Assembly (NCBI GenBank): GCA_047967505.1
Contig: CM106541.1
From: Dipteris shenzhenensis
Taxonomy: Eukaryota; Polypodiophyta; Polypodiopsida; Gleicheniales
Direction: 5' to 3' (one strand)
DNA: 64,000 bases
Positions within the stretch are counted from its first letter, which is position 1. Every line of letters begins with the position of its first letter. Positions 32,947-44,900 of this stretch are shown one piece after another. The notes beneath the pieces were generated by a model. It was not told the origin of the DNA and did no database searches. It was given only the letters and a program-made list of their open reading frames with translations. Position numbers and translations under genes: made by a program.

Positions 32947-35900
32947 GGTGTGTGTGTGTGTGCCCTCCTCTGTACCTTGTCAGTCCACCCCAAGGCCTTC
33001 CTCGTCCTCATCCGTACCCTACCAGCTCCCCTCTGTGCATTTTTCGGCGTCCGTACAGCATGTACGACCCTCTTTCCCATCCGTACAGCCTTCATCCTCT
33101 TCCGTACATGTCATGTCGCCAATTTCGCAACCCCCAAGTCTGTCCGTACATACTTTCGCCGCCTCTGCATCTGTCCCCTCGCCAGTTCTGCAATCCGTAC
33201 CATCTGTACGGCCATCTATACAAACTGTACGGGACGTCCGTACAGTCCCCGCCTCTTGATTCAGCCTGCAGTCCCTTCTCCGTTCGGTTCTCCCTCGCTG
33301 ATCCTATGCGATCTGTACACTCCTTGCAGCCATCACCTTCCTCTCCATCTTTTCTTGCTGCTGCTCCTCCCGAAACCTCTTTTGTGTTTTCCGCTTCCTC
33401 TGTTCCTCTTGCACGAGTTTTCATTCGACGGAAGCGTGGTGCTTTGCCTTCTTCATCCTCTTTCAAATTGGCAAAGCTTGATCTCGCAGATGGCCCTTCT
33501 TCTTCCCTTCAACTGGATCTTCTGCGCCAGTTATGTTCAGCCTCTATCAAAGATGTTCCTTCATCGGGTTCCCCGTTTGTTTGTTCATTGGATTCTACCC
33601 TTCTGGTTTTAGGTCTTCGACAGGCTCAACAGTTTGGAGTCTGTCTCTACTTTATGGGCAGGGTTCTTTCTGCCACTTGTCTTCGTCGTTGGGCTGAAGC
33701 TGCAGTGGGTTCGGATTGTATTTCCTCCTTTGTCTTTCTGGGCAAAGGGTTTTATTATGCCCACTATTCTTCGACTGATGTGGTGGAGCAGCTTGTCAAT
33801 TGTGCTAGTGTACTGTACGGCCATCCGTACAGTCTGTACGGACGTCCATACCGTCCCCGCCTCTTCATTCAGTCTGCAATCCCTTCTCCGTTCAGTTCTC
33901 CCTCGCTGATCCTGTGCGATCTGTACACTCCTTGCAGCCATCACCTTCCTCTCCATCTTTTCTTGCTGCTGCTCCTCCCGAAACCTCTTTTGTGTTTTCC
34001 ACTTCCTCTGTTCCTCCTGCATGAGTTTTCATTCGACCGAAGCGCGGTGCTTTGCCTTCTTAATCCTCATCGTTGGGCTGAAGCCGCAGTGGGTCCGGAT
34101 TGTATTTCCTCCTTTGTCTTTCTGGGCAAAGGGTTTTATTATGCCCACTGTTCTTCGACTGATGTGGTGGAGCGGCTTGTCAGTTGTGTTGGTGTTCCTT
34201 GAGCTGGTTTCTTTGCTTATGTGATGCACTGGGATCCACTTTTCGATCCTTCTGCTACCCTTCTCACACACTGTCTCGTCTGGATTACTCTCAAAGCGCT
34301 GCAAGTGCCTTTTCTTCAGCATCTTCCTACTCTTGCAGCACTTTTGGGGAGGCCTCTTCATGTTCCGCGACAGAAGTTCTTGCAAGCTTCCCGTGATGTT
34401 CGCCTTTGCGTTTTGTGGGATATGATGCAACCCGTGCCATCTACTCTGGATCTTGATTTGGGATTTGCCCATCCGATGCGCATCAAGCTGCATTTTGCAT
34501 CTTTTCCCACTGCATGTTATCGGTGCCAACAGGTTGGTCATTTTACACGTGATTTCCCTTCTGCATCCAGGTCCACTCCTGCCTGCTCCTTCTTCAACTG
34601 TCAAGGTTACTCTCCCTTCTCCTCCGGTTTTTGCTATGGCTAGCCTTCTTCTACTACTCCGAAGCACTACTGGAGGAAGATAGATAAACCGTAGGCCAAT
34701 CTTTCTCTTGCTGAAGAAGCTCAGGATGGCACCCCTGTTGAGCACCATCAGTCTCCTTCTCCTCAGTATATGGATGTACCCCTTGCAGAGGGGATTTTAC
34801 AAGATGATTCGCATGCTCTCTCTCAAGTTGCTATCCTGACTGAAGCTGGCATGATGAGTCCTGATTTATCTGATGCAGCTCTTTCGTCAGATGCTCCTTC
34901 TTCAGAGAGTACAGATATTGATCCAGTTCCTATGCCTGTGAAGACTGTGCCAAGGTCTCTTTCTGTTCAGGATGCAGATGTTTATTTTTCTCTAGAGTCT
35001 TTTCATCCTATGTTGCAACAGGTTTTTGACCCTGTGATTCGAAAATTCCGGCTTCCAGCTTATATTAAGAAGAATCACAAGGACTAAAAACAGGTGGTTT
35101 TTATTGATCGTGTAGTTTCTTCACTGCATCAATTTTTACAAAGCAACAATCTGAAACTGGAGGATTTTGTATTTGATCCTCCTCCAGTTTGATCTTGTAA
35201 CTTTTTACTTGGCTGCCTCATGACTTTTGCTCTGAGGCTTTACTTGTAAATTTTTTCTTTGTACTTATTGGTGGGTTTTTACTTCTTTTTGGGGTTTCCC
35301 ACACAGAAATAAAAGATTTCACTAAAACAAAAAGTGTGTGTGTGTGTGTGTTGCTATTTCCACATCTCTCTCTAGCAAAGTTCATTAACTGTTTGCACCT
35401 CTATCTCTCTCTACACTAGTACACATCACAGAAAGAAAGTTGCTTTTGAAAGTGGCATGTGATTCCAGGGCACTATCTTGTTTGATCTTCCATTGCGAAG
35501 AGTATTGGCTGCAGCAAGCATCTCCACCACAGTGAAGAAAAAGAATTGTACTATGTGCGTCTATGCAAAGATTCTCAGGTAAAATAAAACACAATTGGAT
35601 TAATGTGCGTCTATGCAAAGATTCTCCGGTAAAATAAAACACAATTGGATTAATTTTCAATGGCTTACATTGGGAGCTTTAGCATCACCTACAACGAGCA
35701 AAATATTTTACTAGAATAAATTTAAGGTGTAGGTATCTCAAGTATCAGGGCACAAGATGTGCCCAAAAAAGCTTTCAAATTTGAAAATTAAGTTAGCAAT
35801 AATGATTTTAAAGTTGGTTTGACCAATCTAGCTACCTTCATGACACTTATAAACTTTCTCAAGACACCTCATCAACACACATTACGGGTCAAGGACCTAA

Positions 35901-38900
35901 ATTCGAACACTCATACATTGGAGAAAGAATTAAGGCCAAAAACACTCCAAGTCCCTGCTCTTGTGGGTTGCATATGTCCATATAATTGCCGGTCAAGCTT
36001 CTTTTATGTGCTGCCTGATGCTTGTTTACAATTGAGCTTGCATTTTCTTACAAAAGCAGGTTCTATTCAATTGACAATTGACAAGTGCCCCCACTTGTTG
36101 TAGTGTGAAAAGAAAAACAAAAATAAGTGAAGCAACTTTGCCAACAAACTCAACGTCACTCAATGTTTCTTAATATCCAATCGAGTTAAAATGTATTCAC
36201 CAGCCAAAGGAAGTGTGGTATTCAACTCACCACTGTGCTAAAGAGTACAACAATTATAGTGCTTGTAATCATTGTTGCATTAATTGCGCTTCCGGACGTG
36301 AACTGCAAAGGCAAACAGCCCCATCAGATTAATTGCAGGGACATATTTTTCATAAAGTGAGGCCATCCATGAGAGATGCTTTAACATCAACTAAAAAGTA
36401 TCAGGGATATACTTTATTATAAGCCAAGGCAATGGAAACTGCTCCCCGCATAAGGCCTGCCCACCAAATGATCACCTGCCATGTTTGAAGACACCGATGG
36501 CTTATCGCAAAAGATGTAGTTTCTCTCAAGAGTTCCTCTAGTGCCTTACTCTAGTGCGAACAAGTGCAGGTATGTGCCAAATCGCATTTTTAAAGACACT
36601 CATGCACCCAAAGATAGACTCAGTTGGACAAATTCAAGTAACCTGTTGACGGGCACTAATCTTTGTGCCAGGAGCTCGCCGAACCAAGTTTGACAAAGCA
36701 GATAGAGGGAATACAAATGCTGCTCTGCCAACAAGCACTAATAGAACCAAAGTTGCAGAGAGTCCAATTGAAGCTGCAGCACTGCATAGGTTTCACAAAA
36801 GAGAACACAGCACATTACTTGAAAAGAGATACTCATCCACACTGAGCTTAAAAGTCTTGACAACCAGCAAAAATATTGAAGACTGACAGTAAGACTGGAT
36901 TAAAGGATGGGGGTGAGCTTTCACTTGCATGACACATGTATTTGTTTAGCGGTTAACATGATCAACATGATGATAGGATTAAAGTGGTATGCAATGATAT
37001 TTTTCCAGGAAAAGCAAAAAGCAACATCATCGCAAAGCTTCAAAATGTAATTTGATCCTCTTGGCGGAGCTTATTATTAGGAAATATGCTTCCCCTGTGC
37101 ATTATGCTGTTGTGAAAAGGGACCTTTAAGTTAGGACCTACTGATGAGAGAATTTAATAGAAAATTTAATCATGTATTTCAGTCACCACAAGTAGCTCGA
37201 ATGCATACCTTACATCTGTCTCCTTCCATTTGTCTCTGTCTAGTGCATCCATACCAACATAGAGAAATATGAAGGTCTCAGCGATAAAGGACAGTGTTGC
37301 AAAAGTATGCCTAGAACCAAACCACAAAATAACCAGCTTAAATCCTTCACAAATCTCAGCAAAACATTGTCAATGTGATAAATTCAATCCATATTAACGT
37401 GAATTCCGCGCAAAAAAAAGATCGCAGACAAACAAACCATTTGTATGTATGCCTTGACTTAAATTGGTCTTGCTAAAAGATTAAGATCACTTCAGCATGG
37501 ATCAAATACATTTAGCCTTTCATTGGAAACACTCTAAAGCATATTTTCCCCCGCATTGTGTTAACATAGGTGCACTAGTATTTGTATGCAAAATGCAATT
37601 TCTCCAAAACTTTATATAAACAACAAGATGAATCGATAAATCTATGATTAATACCTTCGTCTACGTAAGTTGAAGTGCACCAAACATCATCGAGAGAGCC
37701 TCGAGGGATTCCAAAACCTCTCATCCATGAAAGGGGCCTCTAGTTGTGCCATAATGTCCATAGTGAGCACAATGGCGATATAGACCCATACCTCTTATGG
37801 GGCTGCCAGCACCTAGGGGCTTCCTCCTCTGCCTGAAGAGTTGCCGATAGAAGGAGGTACTCATCATCAATATCTCCTATGGGTCCGAGTGCATCTAGCC
37901 CCCCTCATCTCTCAACCCTTGTTATTGGATTCCTGCCCACCTAGGGCCTGTAGTCTAGAAGAACTGATGTGTCATCCTATCTCTATTGCACCCACCTCGC
38001 TTTGAAAGTGTGACAGGAATACTCACCATGTTGAATCTCTGTTGCCTGCAAGTCAAATCTAGCGTATCTATCCACTAGCCATTGAGAGGCCGGCTTCTAC
38101 TCCCCGAGTCTCTCAATAGAGGCTAGGTCCCTCTTGAGTGCCCCATTCTAGCAGAGTTCGGCGCCTCACCCCTACAGCTTGATGCGGCTTTTCAGGCTAC
38201 CACCTACCTCCACAGAGTCAAGGATTTTGGCTCCTCCGCTGACGGTCGCCTCCGCCTACCTTGGTTAGCGATGAAGACTTCTTGGGATCCATCCAACAAC
38301 CTCATCTGGACCTCCAGTGAGACCTTGATGGGAGAGGTTCGGTTATACATGGACGCCAAATGCTCCCATATAATTTTGGCCACTGTCATGTGCTTCACGT
38401 GATTATTCACGTGAGGAGTACAATTAAGAAAGATGAATGATCTTACCCTTGCATTGACACGGTTCCACAGTTGGGACAGAGTCTCGGCCTCCTTCTGAGC
38501 GAGGATGCCAAGATTCGTATGACTGCAACACAGACTTCTTCATCACCCGCTAGATGCCGTAATTGAGCCCATCCAACTGTCGATCAATTGGGAACGCGGG
38601 CAGAAATGGAAATTTTGTCTTGTTCTCTGCCATCTTGGACAAAGTCACCATGTCAGAGTGAAGAGGACGATGAACTGAAAGAGAAGGTAGATGGGATGGA
38701 AGGAACTGAGGGTTGAAGAAGAGGATGAAGGGGCTGACTGCCCAATGTATACCTTCACACCTCACTTCCCGTCCCTTGGAAACACCTCCTCTCTGATCTG
38801 AAAACACCTTCAAAGTCACCCCTTTGCTAGTCACCCGAACAGTCCACTCCTCGCACACGCTCCTCCTCAAAGACACCTTTGAACAGCACCCTAATCCTCC

Positions 38901-41900
38901 TCTCTATGTGTTGGCTCAACACTCTGTCCGCTTCTCAGGTCTCAAGCCAACCGTGGCTCTGATACCATGTGAGAAGTGCAGCGGAAATGAACAGAAGAGA
39001 GAGAGAGATAGCACGCCTCACTGAAAAGGAAAGAGAGGAGAGAAAGGCACAAGAGAACTGCAAGTCTTCTCAAGAGAAAACCCCGCTACAACTGGGGGAA
39101 AACCTCGAAACAAACGGGCTGCTCGAGAGCTCAGAACAAACAGCTCAACAACCAAGTGGGAAGGGAGCACAAGGGAGTGGATGAACTGCTCCACTACCCT
39201 GCTCCTCAGGTGCAAGACTGGGCTGGCTCTACTACTCTGTCAGGTCCTGCAATGTGTGATGATATGCTCAAGTGGGGAGGGGCCCTATAAATAGCCCCCA
39301 GCCCCCAAGTCCGCCAGCAAGGGGCTGGGCCGACCAACAGCCTACAGGGCCGACCCAACAGCCTCGTATATAGGGCTGTACAAGGCCCTAAAGTGTGGGC
39401 CTGCCAGCCGCAACAAGCAGGGCCCTAGGGCCGACTGCCCCTAGCCCTCCATAAGGAGCTGCACCAGCCAACCATCCTCTGCTCTCCTGCTCATAAGGGA
39501 CCTGCACCAGCCGACTCCCTAGGTGCCTCAATAGGGGCTGCCACGTGGCAACAAAGCAGGCCTCAGGAAGGCCATGAATAGCTTCCACATGGCCGGCACG
39601 CTCTCCCGCACTGATCATCCTGCCAAACCCTACTCTACCAATGCCTCACAAGAGGGGCTGGCACACCCACAACACTGGCCCTCACTCATCTATCGTAGCC
39701 TCACTCGCTGGGCGGGCACACCCACAAACAAGGTTCGTCTCACTAAGGAAGAGAGTAATCTATTGGCTTGGGACCACACCATTGACAATAAGTACTCAAT
39801 GAGTATCGACAGGGCATGAAATTTATACAGAGGATATGTTTCATCCTCAATGAATACTTGGATTTCATGAGATCTAATGATGAGAAGGTTACCCTTCAAT
39901 CTAGGATTCATTTCTATTAAGAAACATGTTTAGTTTTTTATGAGAATAAATGTTCATATGCTATGAGGATATATGACCAATTCTTTCAAGTGGCATTTAG
40001 ATCATGCCCAATCTGGGACATCTAAGAAGCAATTTTTGATATGTGGGAAAAGGGAGATGTGAAGAAACAGAAACAGTTGAAGTCCAAGCTGTCTAAGGTG
40101 ATATCAGGAGATGTGGACCTCCAACCGTATCAGCCCCATAATCCTCCCACCATAGAGCAGACCCCCAGTATACCTATCTCTCTGTGCATCCTCAGAGCCA
40201 CACATTCCATATTTCTTCCTATAAAAAGCCAACTCATCCCTCACTTGCCTTCGCGGATTCAAGACATAAGCTGTAGCATGCAAGGGTGAATAATAGGAGT
40301 TCCACGGCTCCACTGCCAGTTCTACTAATTCCTGCTTCCTATCAAGATTAGTCACCACCTCCTTCACATTTTCAATCATTTTCTTCATGCCCTCATAAAC
40401 TTTGCCAATGGCTCATCACTATCCATAAGCCTCATCAAAAGGATGATGGGCTTAACTATTTTCACCTTATGACTGACATCCTCCCAATAGGCATCAAATA
40501 AGCATATAGACTTGCATTCCAAGGCTTTTGCACTCTTTGAATCCTTCCACACCTCCCATTCATTACAAACAACAAGCTACCTTAGAGCATTCTTAACCTC
40601 TAGAAGACGCTCCAACATGATGAAGTTGTATGCAAAATGTGTCTCTGAATACTTCAAGAGGTCTCTGGAGGCAAGCTTATGATACACTGTAAGAAAATCA
40701 ATTATTGGATGCACCCAAGCAAGCTTCCCTATGTCCTTCAAGTTATTCGAATAGTGTGCCATGTAAGCACCAAATGTGAGCTTGGGATATCGTGCCTTCA
40801 TAATTCGACCTGTTGCCTTGTTGGAATTCTCCCATCTCCTACAAACTGAATGACATATTCAGCCCCCACCTCATTAATAGGTTCACTCCACAAATCAGCT
40901 AACCTCTTTGCTATCTTTCCACTGTCCCAACTATCAGTGGACTTCATGAAGCATGACTTGCACCTGCAATATGCAACTATGCCTTGGATAGATCGAGTGT
41001 GTGTATCACTCCATCCATCACCCATCAAAGTAGCACCAAATGTCGTCCGTTCCTTTTTGACAAGCTTCAAGGTCCACTGTATGCTTTGCTTCTCCCCTTC
41101 TAAAATCTTAGTTCTCAAGGCTTCATAAGATGGCGGCTTGTAAGAGGGGCCAAAAGCTGCAATAGCCGTCACTAGGGTGCCATTGTTAGATATGGTCTAA
41201 TCAGCTTGGTGTACCCCCTTGTGGCTTGGTTTAATCAAAGGGTGGTGACATGTGGAATTTGTGGTACACCCATCCAATAAGCAATGTGGTGAGTTAGGGT
41301 GCCTTGCATATAATGAAGGATGTAGCTCCCTCTCTCTAGTTCCGCTGTCCTTTTTGGGGGAGAGAGAGGGATTGACACGGCTATGGGGTAGGGGAGTAGG
41401 ATCCCTCTATACTCAGTGTCTTCTTACCACGTGGCGCTTTCTATGGATCCTATCAATGGTATTAGAGCTTGCGATAACGCCGGATCGTTTGTGGTGTGGC
41501 GGGTGTTGTGCGTGTGGCTGTCTCTTTCTCGACTTTTGCGAAAGGTCGTGATTTGCAACAAGCACCTAAAGTATGACATTTGGCAGGTGGCTCGCATGCA
41601 CCACTGGCTGCATTTGTGGTGGTGACATGTGTTTGGCAATTTGGGAGGACTTTGTTTTGTCCTCCTTGTGCGGTTTTGTGTCCCCCGATTTGTCGTGGGC
41701 TGGTCTTGGGTTTGATCTGCTCACCTTTCAAGGTGCTTAGCCCACAAGGGATGTTAGATATGGGCTAACCCCCTTGGTGTACCCCCTTGTGGCTTGGTGT
41801 AATCAAAAGAAAATTCGGGTGTCGGAATGGGAACGTTCCAGGAAGGGAAAACGTGAACCGGAACACCACATCATACACGACATGTCATCATATGACATAA

Positions 41901-44900
41901 AACTATGCTAGAAAATGAAAGAAACTAACATTTTACAGCTTTAAACTTTCTATATAAGCTCTAAAATACAACCCCGTGGGGCGGGCCGAGAGCAGAGACG
42001 AGATGTCATGGACCTGGATGTGTGAGTCTGTCCGCTGACGCAGCTGTCGTGGCTCTGGCTCTCGCTCACGTCCGCGTTGTCGGCTAGACTGAGAAGAGGT
42101 ATCCTGTGACTGAAAGAAGTCAGTGATAGGCCGCTGGGTGTCCTCCCGCTGTGTGTGCTGCTCGTGTCGCCGTGCTCGGAGAGAAGTATCTCGGTGGCGG
42201 GTCATCTCATGTAAGAAAGCGGCTAGGCACCGCTGATCCGGGAATTGTAGCATGTGTGGGAGGGAGCCGAATCCGTTGCGGAAGAGGCAGTGGTATCGGC
42301 CTCGAATGGCATAATAGATAGGACATCTGAAAGCAAAATGCTCCTCCGACTCGATCTCCTGTAAGTCGCAAAGTGGGCAAAGGCGGTCCTCTCGTGGGAT
42401 ACCCTCTGCGCGTCCACTCTCGATCCGTAATCGGTGTGACGAGACCCTAAACTGACCGAGGGAGATCCAGAGCGCATGTGGTAGATGAAGTTGTGTGTAA
42501 CCCGGAGGTGTGATGAAGCCCTCTTGTGAGATCTGGAGGCAATGTCGCCGGTAGAAGTCGAGCTTCACCGGAACCTCGGAGTGAAGAAACCATGTCCGCT
42601 AGGTGTGGAGCTGCCGCCCGAATGAGCCGGTTGACCTCCTGGTCAGTGGGGGAGAGAGGAGATGGTGGAGCGTCGAGGCTGTACTGAAAAAGAGGCAACC
42701 GGTCTAAGTCGAGGCCCAGTCGGGTGAACCAACTGGAAAGACGACTATACCAGCATCGCTGGTCCCCATCAATGGATAAGGCCATAGAGGAGGATAGGGA
42801 TGTGGGACCACAGCAACAAGTTACAGGAACTTTAGCAGAAGATCCTCCAAGTGGGGAAGCATATTTCATCAAAGTGTGAGTATTGGGGAGAGAGAGAGCA
42901 AGAGAGAGTGAGCTGAGAGCTGAAAGCTTGAAAGCTTAGTTGCAATAGAAGAGTGTGAGAGTACAACTGAAAGAGTGAAAGATAAGGTTTTGTCCTAGTG
43001 ACAAAACCTTAGTAGTCACTAACCATAGTTAGTGAACTAACTGCAGCTAGGGGGAAAAACCTCTTAAAGAGGGAAAAGTGCCCCTAACTAGCTTATTAAA
43101 TTACATTGGTCACTGCTGAATTATATCTATAATTCTAACACCCCCCTGCAGTGCCAATGTCATATACAAGGCTGATCAATCACCAAACGGATATAAGTTC
43201 AGGGCACTGCGAAATGCCTCAAACTTTTCACGTGGTAGTGCTTTGGTCAAAATATTTGCAACGTTGTCATGTGTTGACACAAAGATCGTACTGATCTCTC
43301 CTACATGCAACTTCTCTCTGACGTAGTGATAGTGAACCTCAATGTGCTTCGTGCGAGCATGAAACACTGGATTCTTTGCCACTGCAATGGCACTCTGACC
43401 ATCAATGAGAATTGGAGAATAACCCTCCAATGACAGCAAATAGACGTCGCAGCCAGACACATTCAACTGTTGCTGTGAAAGCTGCCCTATACTCAGCTTC
43501 ACATGATGAGGTAGCCACTGTAGATTGTTTCTTGCTCAGGCAGGAAATGCAAGATTTACCCAAAAAGAAACAATTGCCACTAATGGACTACCTAGTGTCA
43601 TAATCACCAGCCCAATCTGAATCACTGTAGGCATACATCTGCAAGTCACCCCCCCGGGAAATAACAAGCCAAAAGACTTCGTGCCCTGCAAATAACGGAA
43701 GATGCGCTTAACTGCCTGCCAATGCATAGTTTTTGGACTGTGCATGTACCTACTCACCTGAGATACTGCAAACTGAATATCAGGTCTAGTGTTGCAGAGA
43801 TATATGAGGCATCCAACAGCCTGACTGTAAAATGTGGCATCAACTAATTCTCCTGCATCATGCATTGTGAGTTTCAGCCCTGGCTCCATGGGAGTGGCTA
43901 CGGGCTTACAATCATGCATGTTAAATCTGTCCACGATTTTCTGCACATACTTGGACTGAGACATAACAGTGCCACGTCTCTCTTCAGAGAACTGGATCCC
44001 CAAATAAAAGTGAAGCAGCCCCAAATCTGACATGTCAAAGTTGGTCTGCAAATCAGCTTTGAAATCTGTAATTTTATCTTCATTGGACCCTGTGAGCAGT
44101 AAGTCATCGACATAAAGAAGGATGACTAAAATTTCCCCCCCATCCATCTTGATGTAGAGGGTGCTCTCAGTAGGACTATTGTGCAGCCCCTTGCTGGTCA
44201 AAAAGGCATGAATCTTAGCATACCATGCACGAGGGGCCTGTTTCAGCCCATACAAAGCTTTGTTTAGCTTGCATACCTGAAGTGCATTTGCTGTATTTTC
44301 AAAGCCTGGAGGTTGTTTGACATAAACCTCTTCCAGCAAGTCTCCATTTAAGAAGGCTGTATTTATGTCCAACTGATGAACATTCCACTCAAAATGTGCA
44401 GCCATTGCAATAACAGATCGGATGGTGGTCATCCGGGATGTAGGAGCAAAAGTCTCCTCATAATCTATGCCCTTTTTCTGAGCATAGCCTTTAGCAACCA
44501 GCCTTGCCTTGTATCTGTCAATGGAGCCATCTAGCTTTCGTTTCACCTTGAAAACCCATTGTGTGCCAATGGCATGTTTACCTGGTAGCAAGTCTACAAC
44601 ATCCCAAGTCTGATTTTTCTTAATGGACTGCAACTCATCGTGCATGGCATTCATCCAATGCACATTGTCCTTTGCTTCTTCGAATGTTGCAGGCTCCTCC
44701 TCATCGAGAAGAGTACTTGCATATGCTGATTCCACTGAATTAGCACCTTCCATGTGCCTTGCTGCACTGCGAGTCCTGCCAAGTAATGGAGCATCAATCT
44801 TACCCTCCCTGAGAGTCTGTCACAGCCAATTTGGGACTGTTTTTGCTGCATGTATGTCTGCAATTTCTTGCTGAACCACCTGTTCCACTGCCTATGGAGG

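Larger units (their letters stand above)
32891..35333 (+). mobile_element. LINE-derived ORF1-only element, copy B
   Basis: Begins in a (TG)n-(GA)n-(TG)n leader (32896-32962), continues through CCGTACA-rich sequence (33000-33250), then a gag-like ORF1 with DUF4283 and zinc-knuckle motifs. It ends with the same 3' UTR and A-rich tail as copy A, at about 35333. It runs directly from ORF1 to the 3' UTR with no endonuclease or reverse transcriptase, so it must have been mobilised in trans. A (TG)n tract follows at 35334-35351. Confidence 0.78.

Noticed and set aside
32895-34202. A 435-codon plus-strand open frame running through TG/GA repeats
   Set aside because: It starts inside a microsatellite and runs across LINE ORF1 sequence in mixed frames and a duplicated segment. 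The apparent length is an artefact of low-complexity sequence, not a gene.
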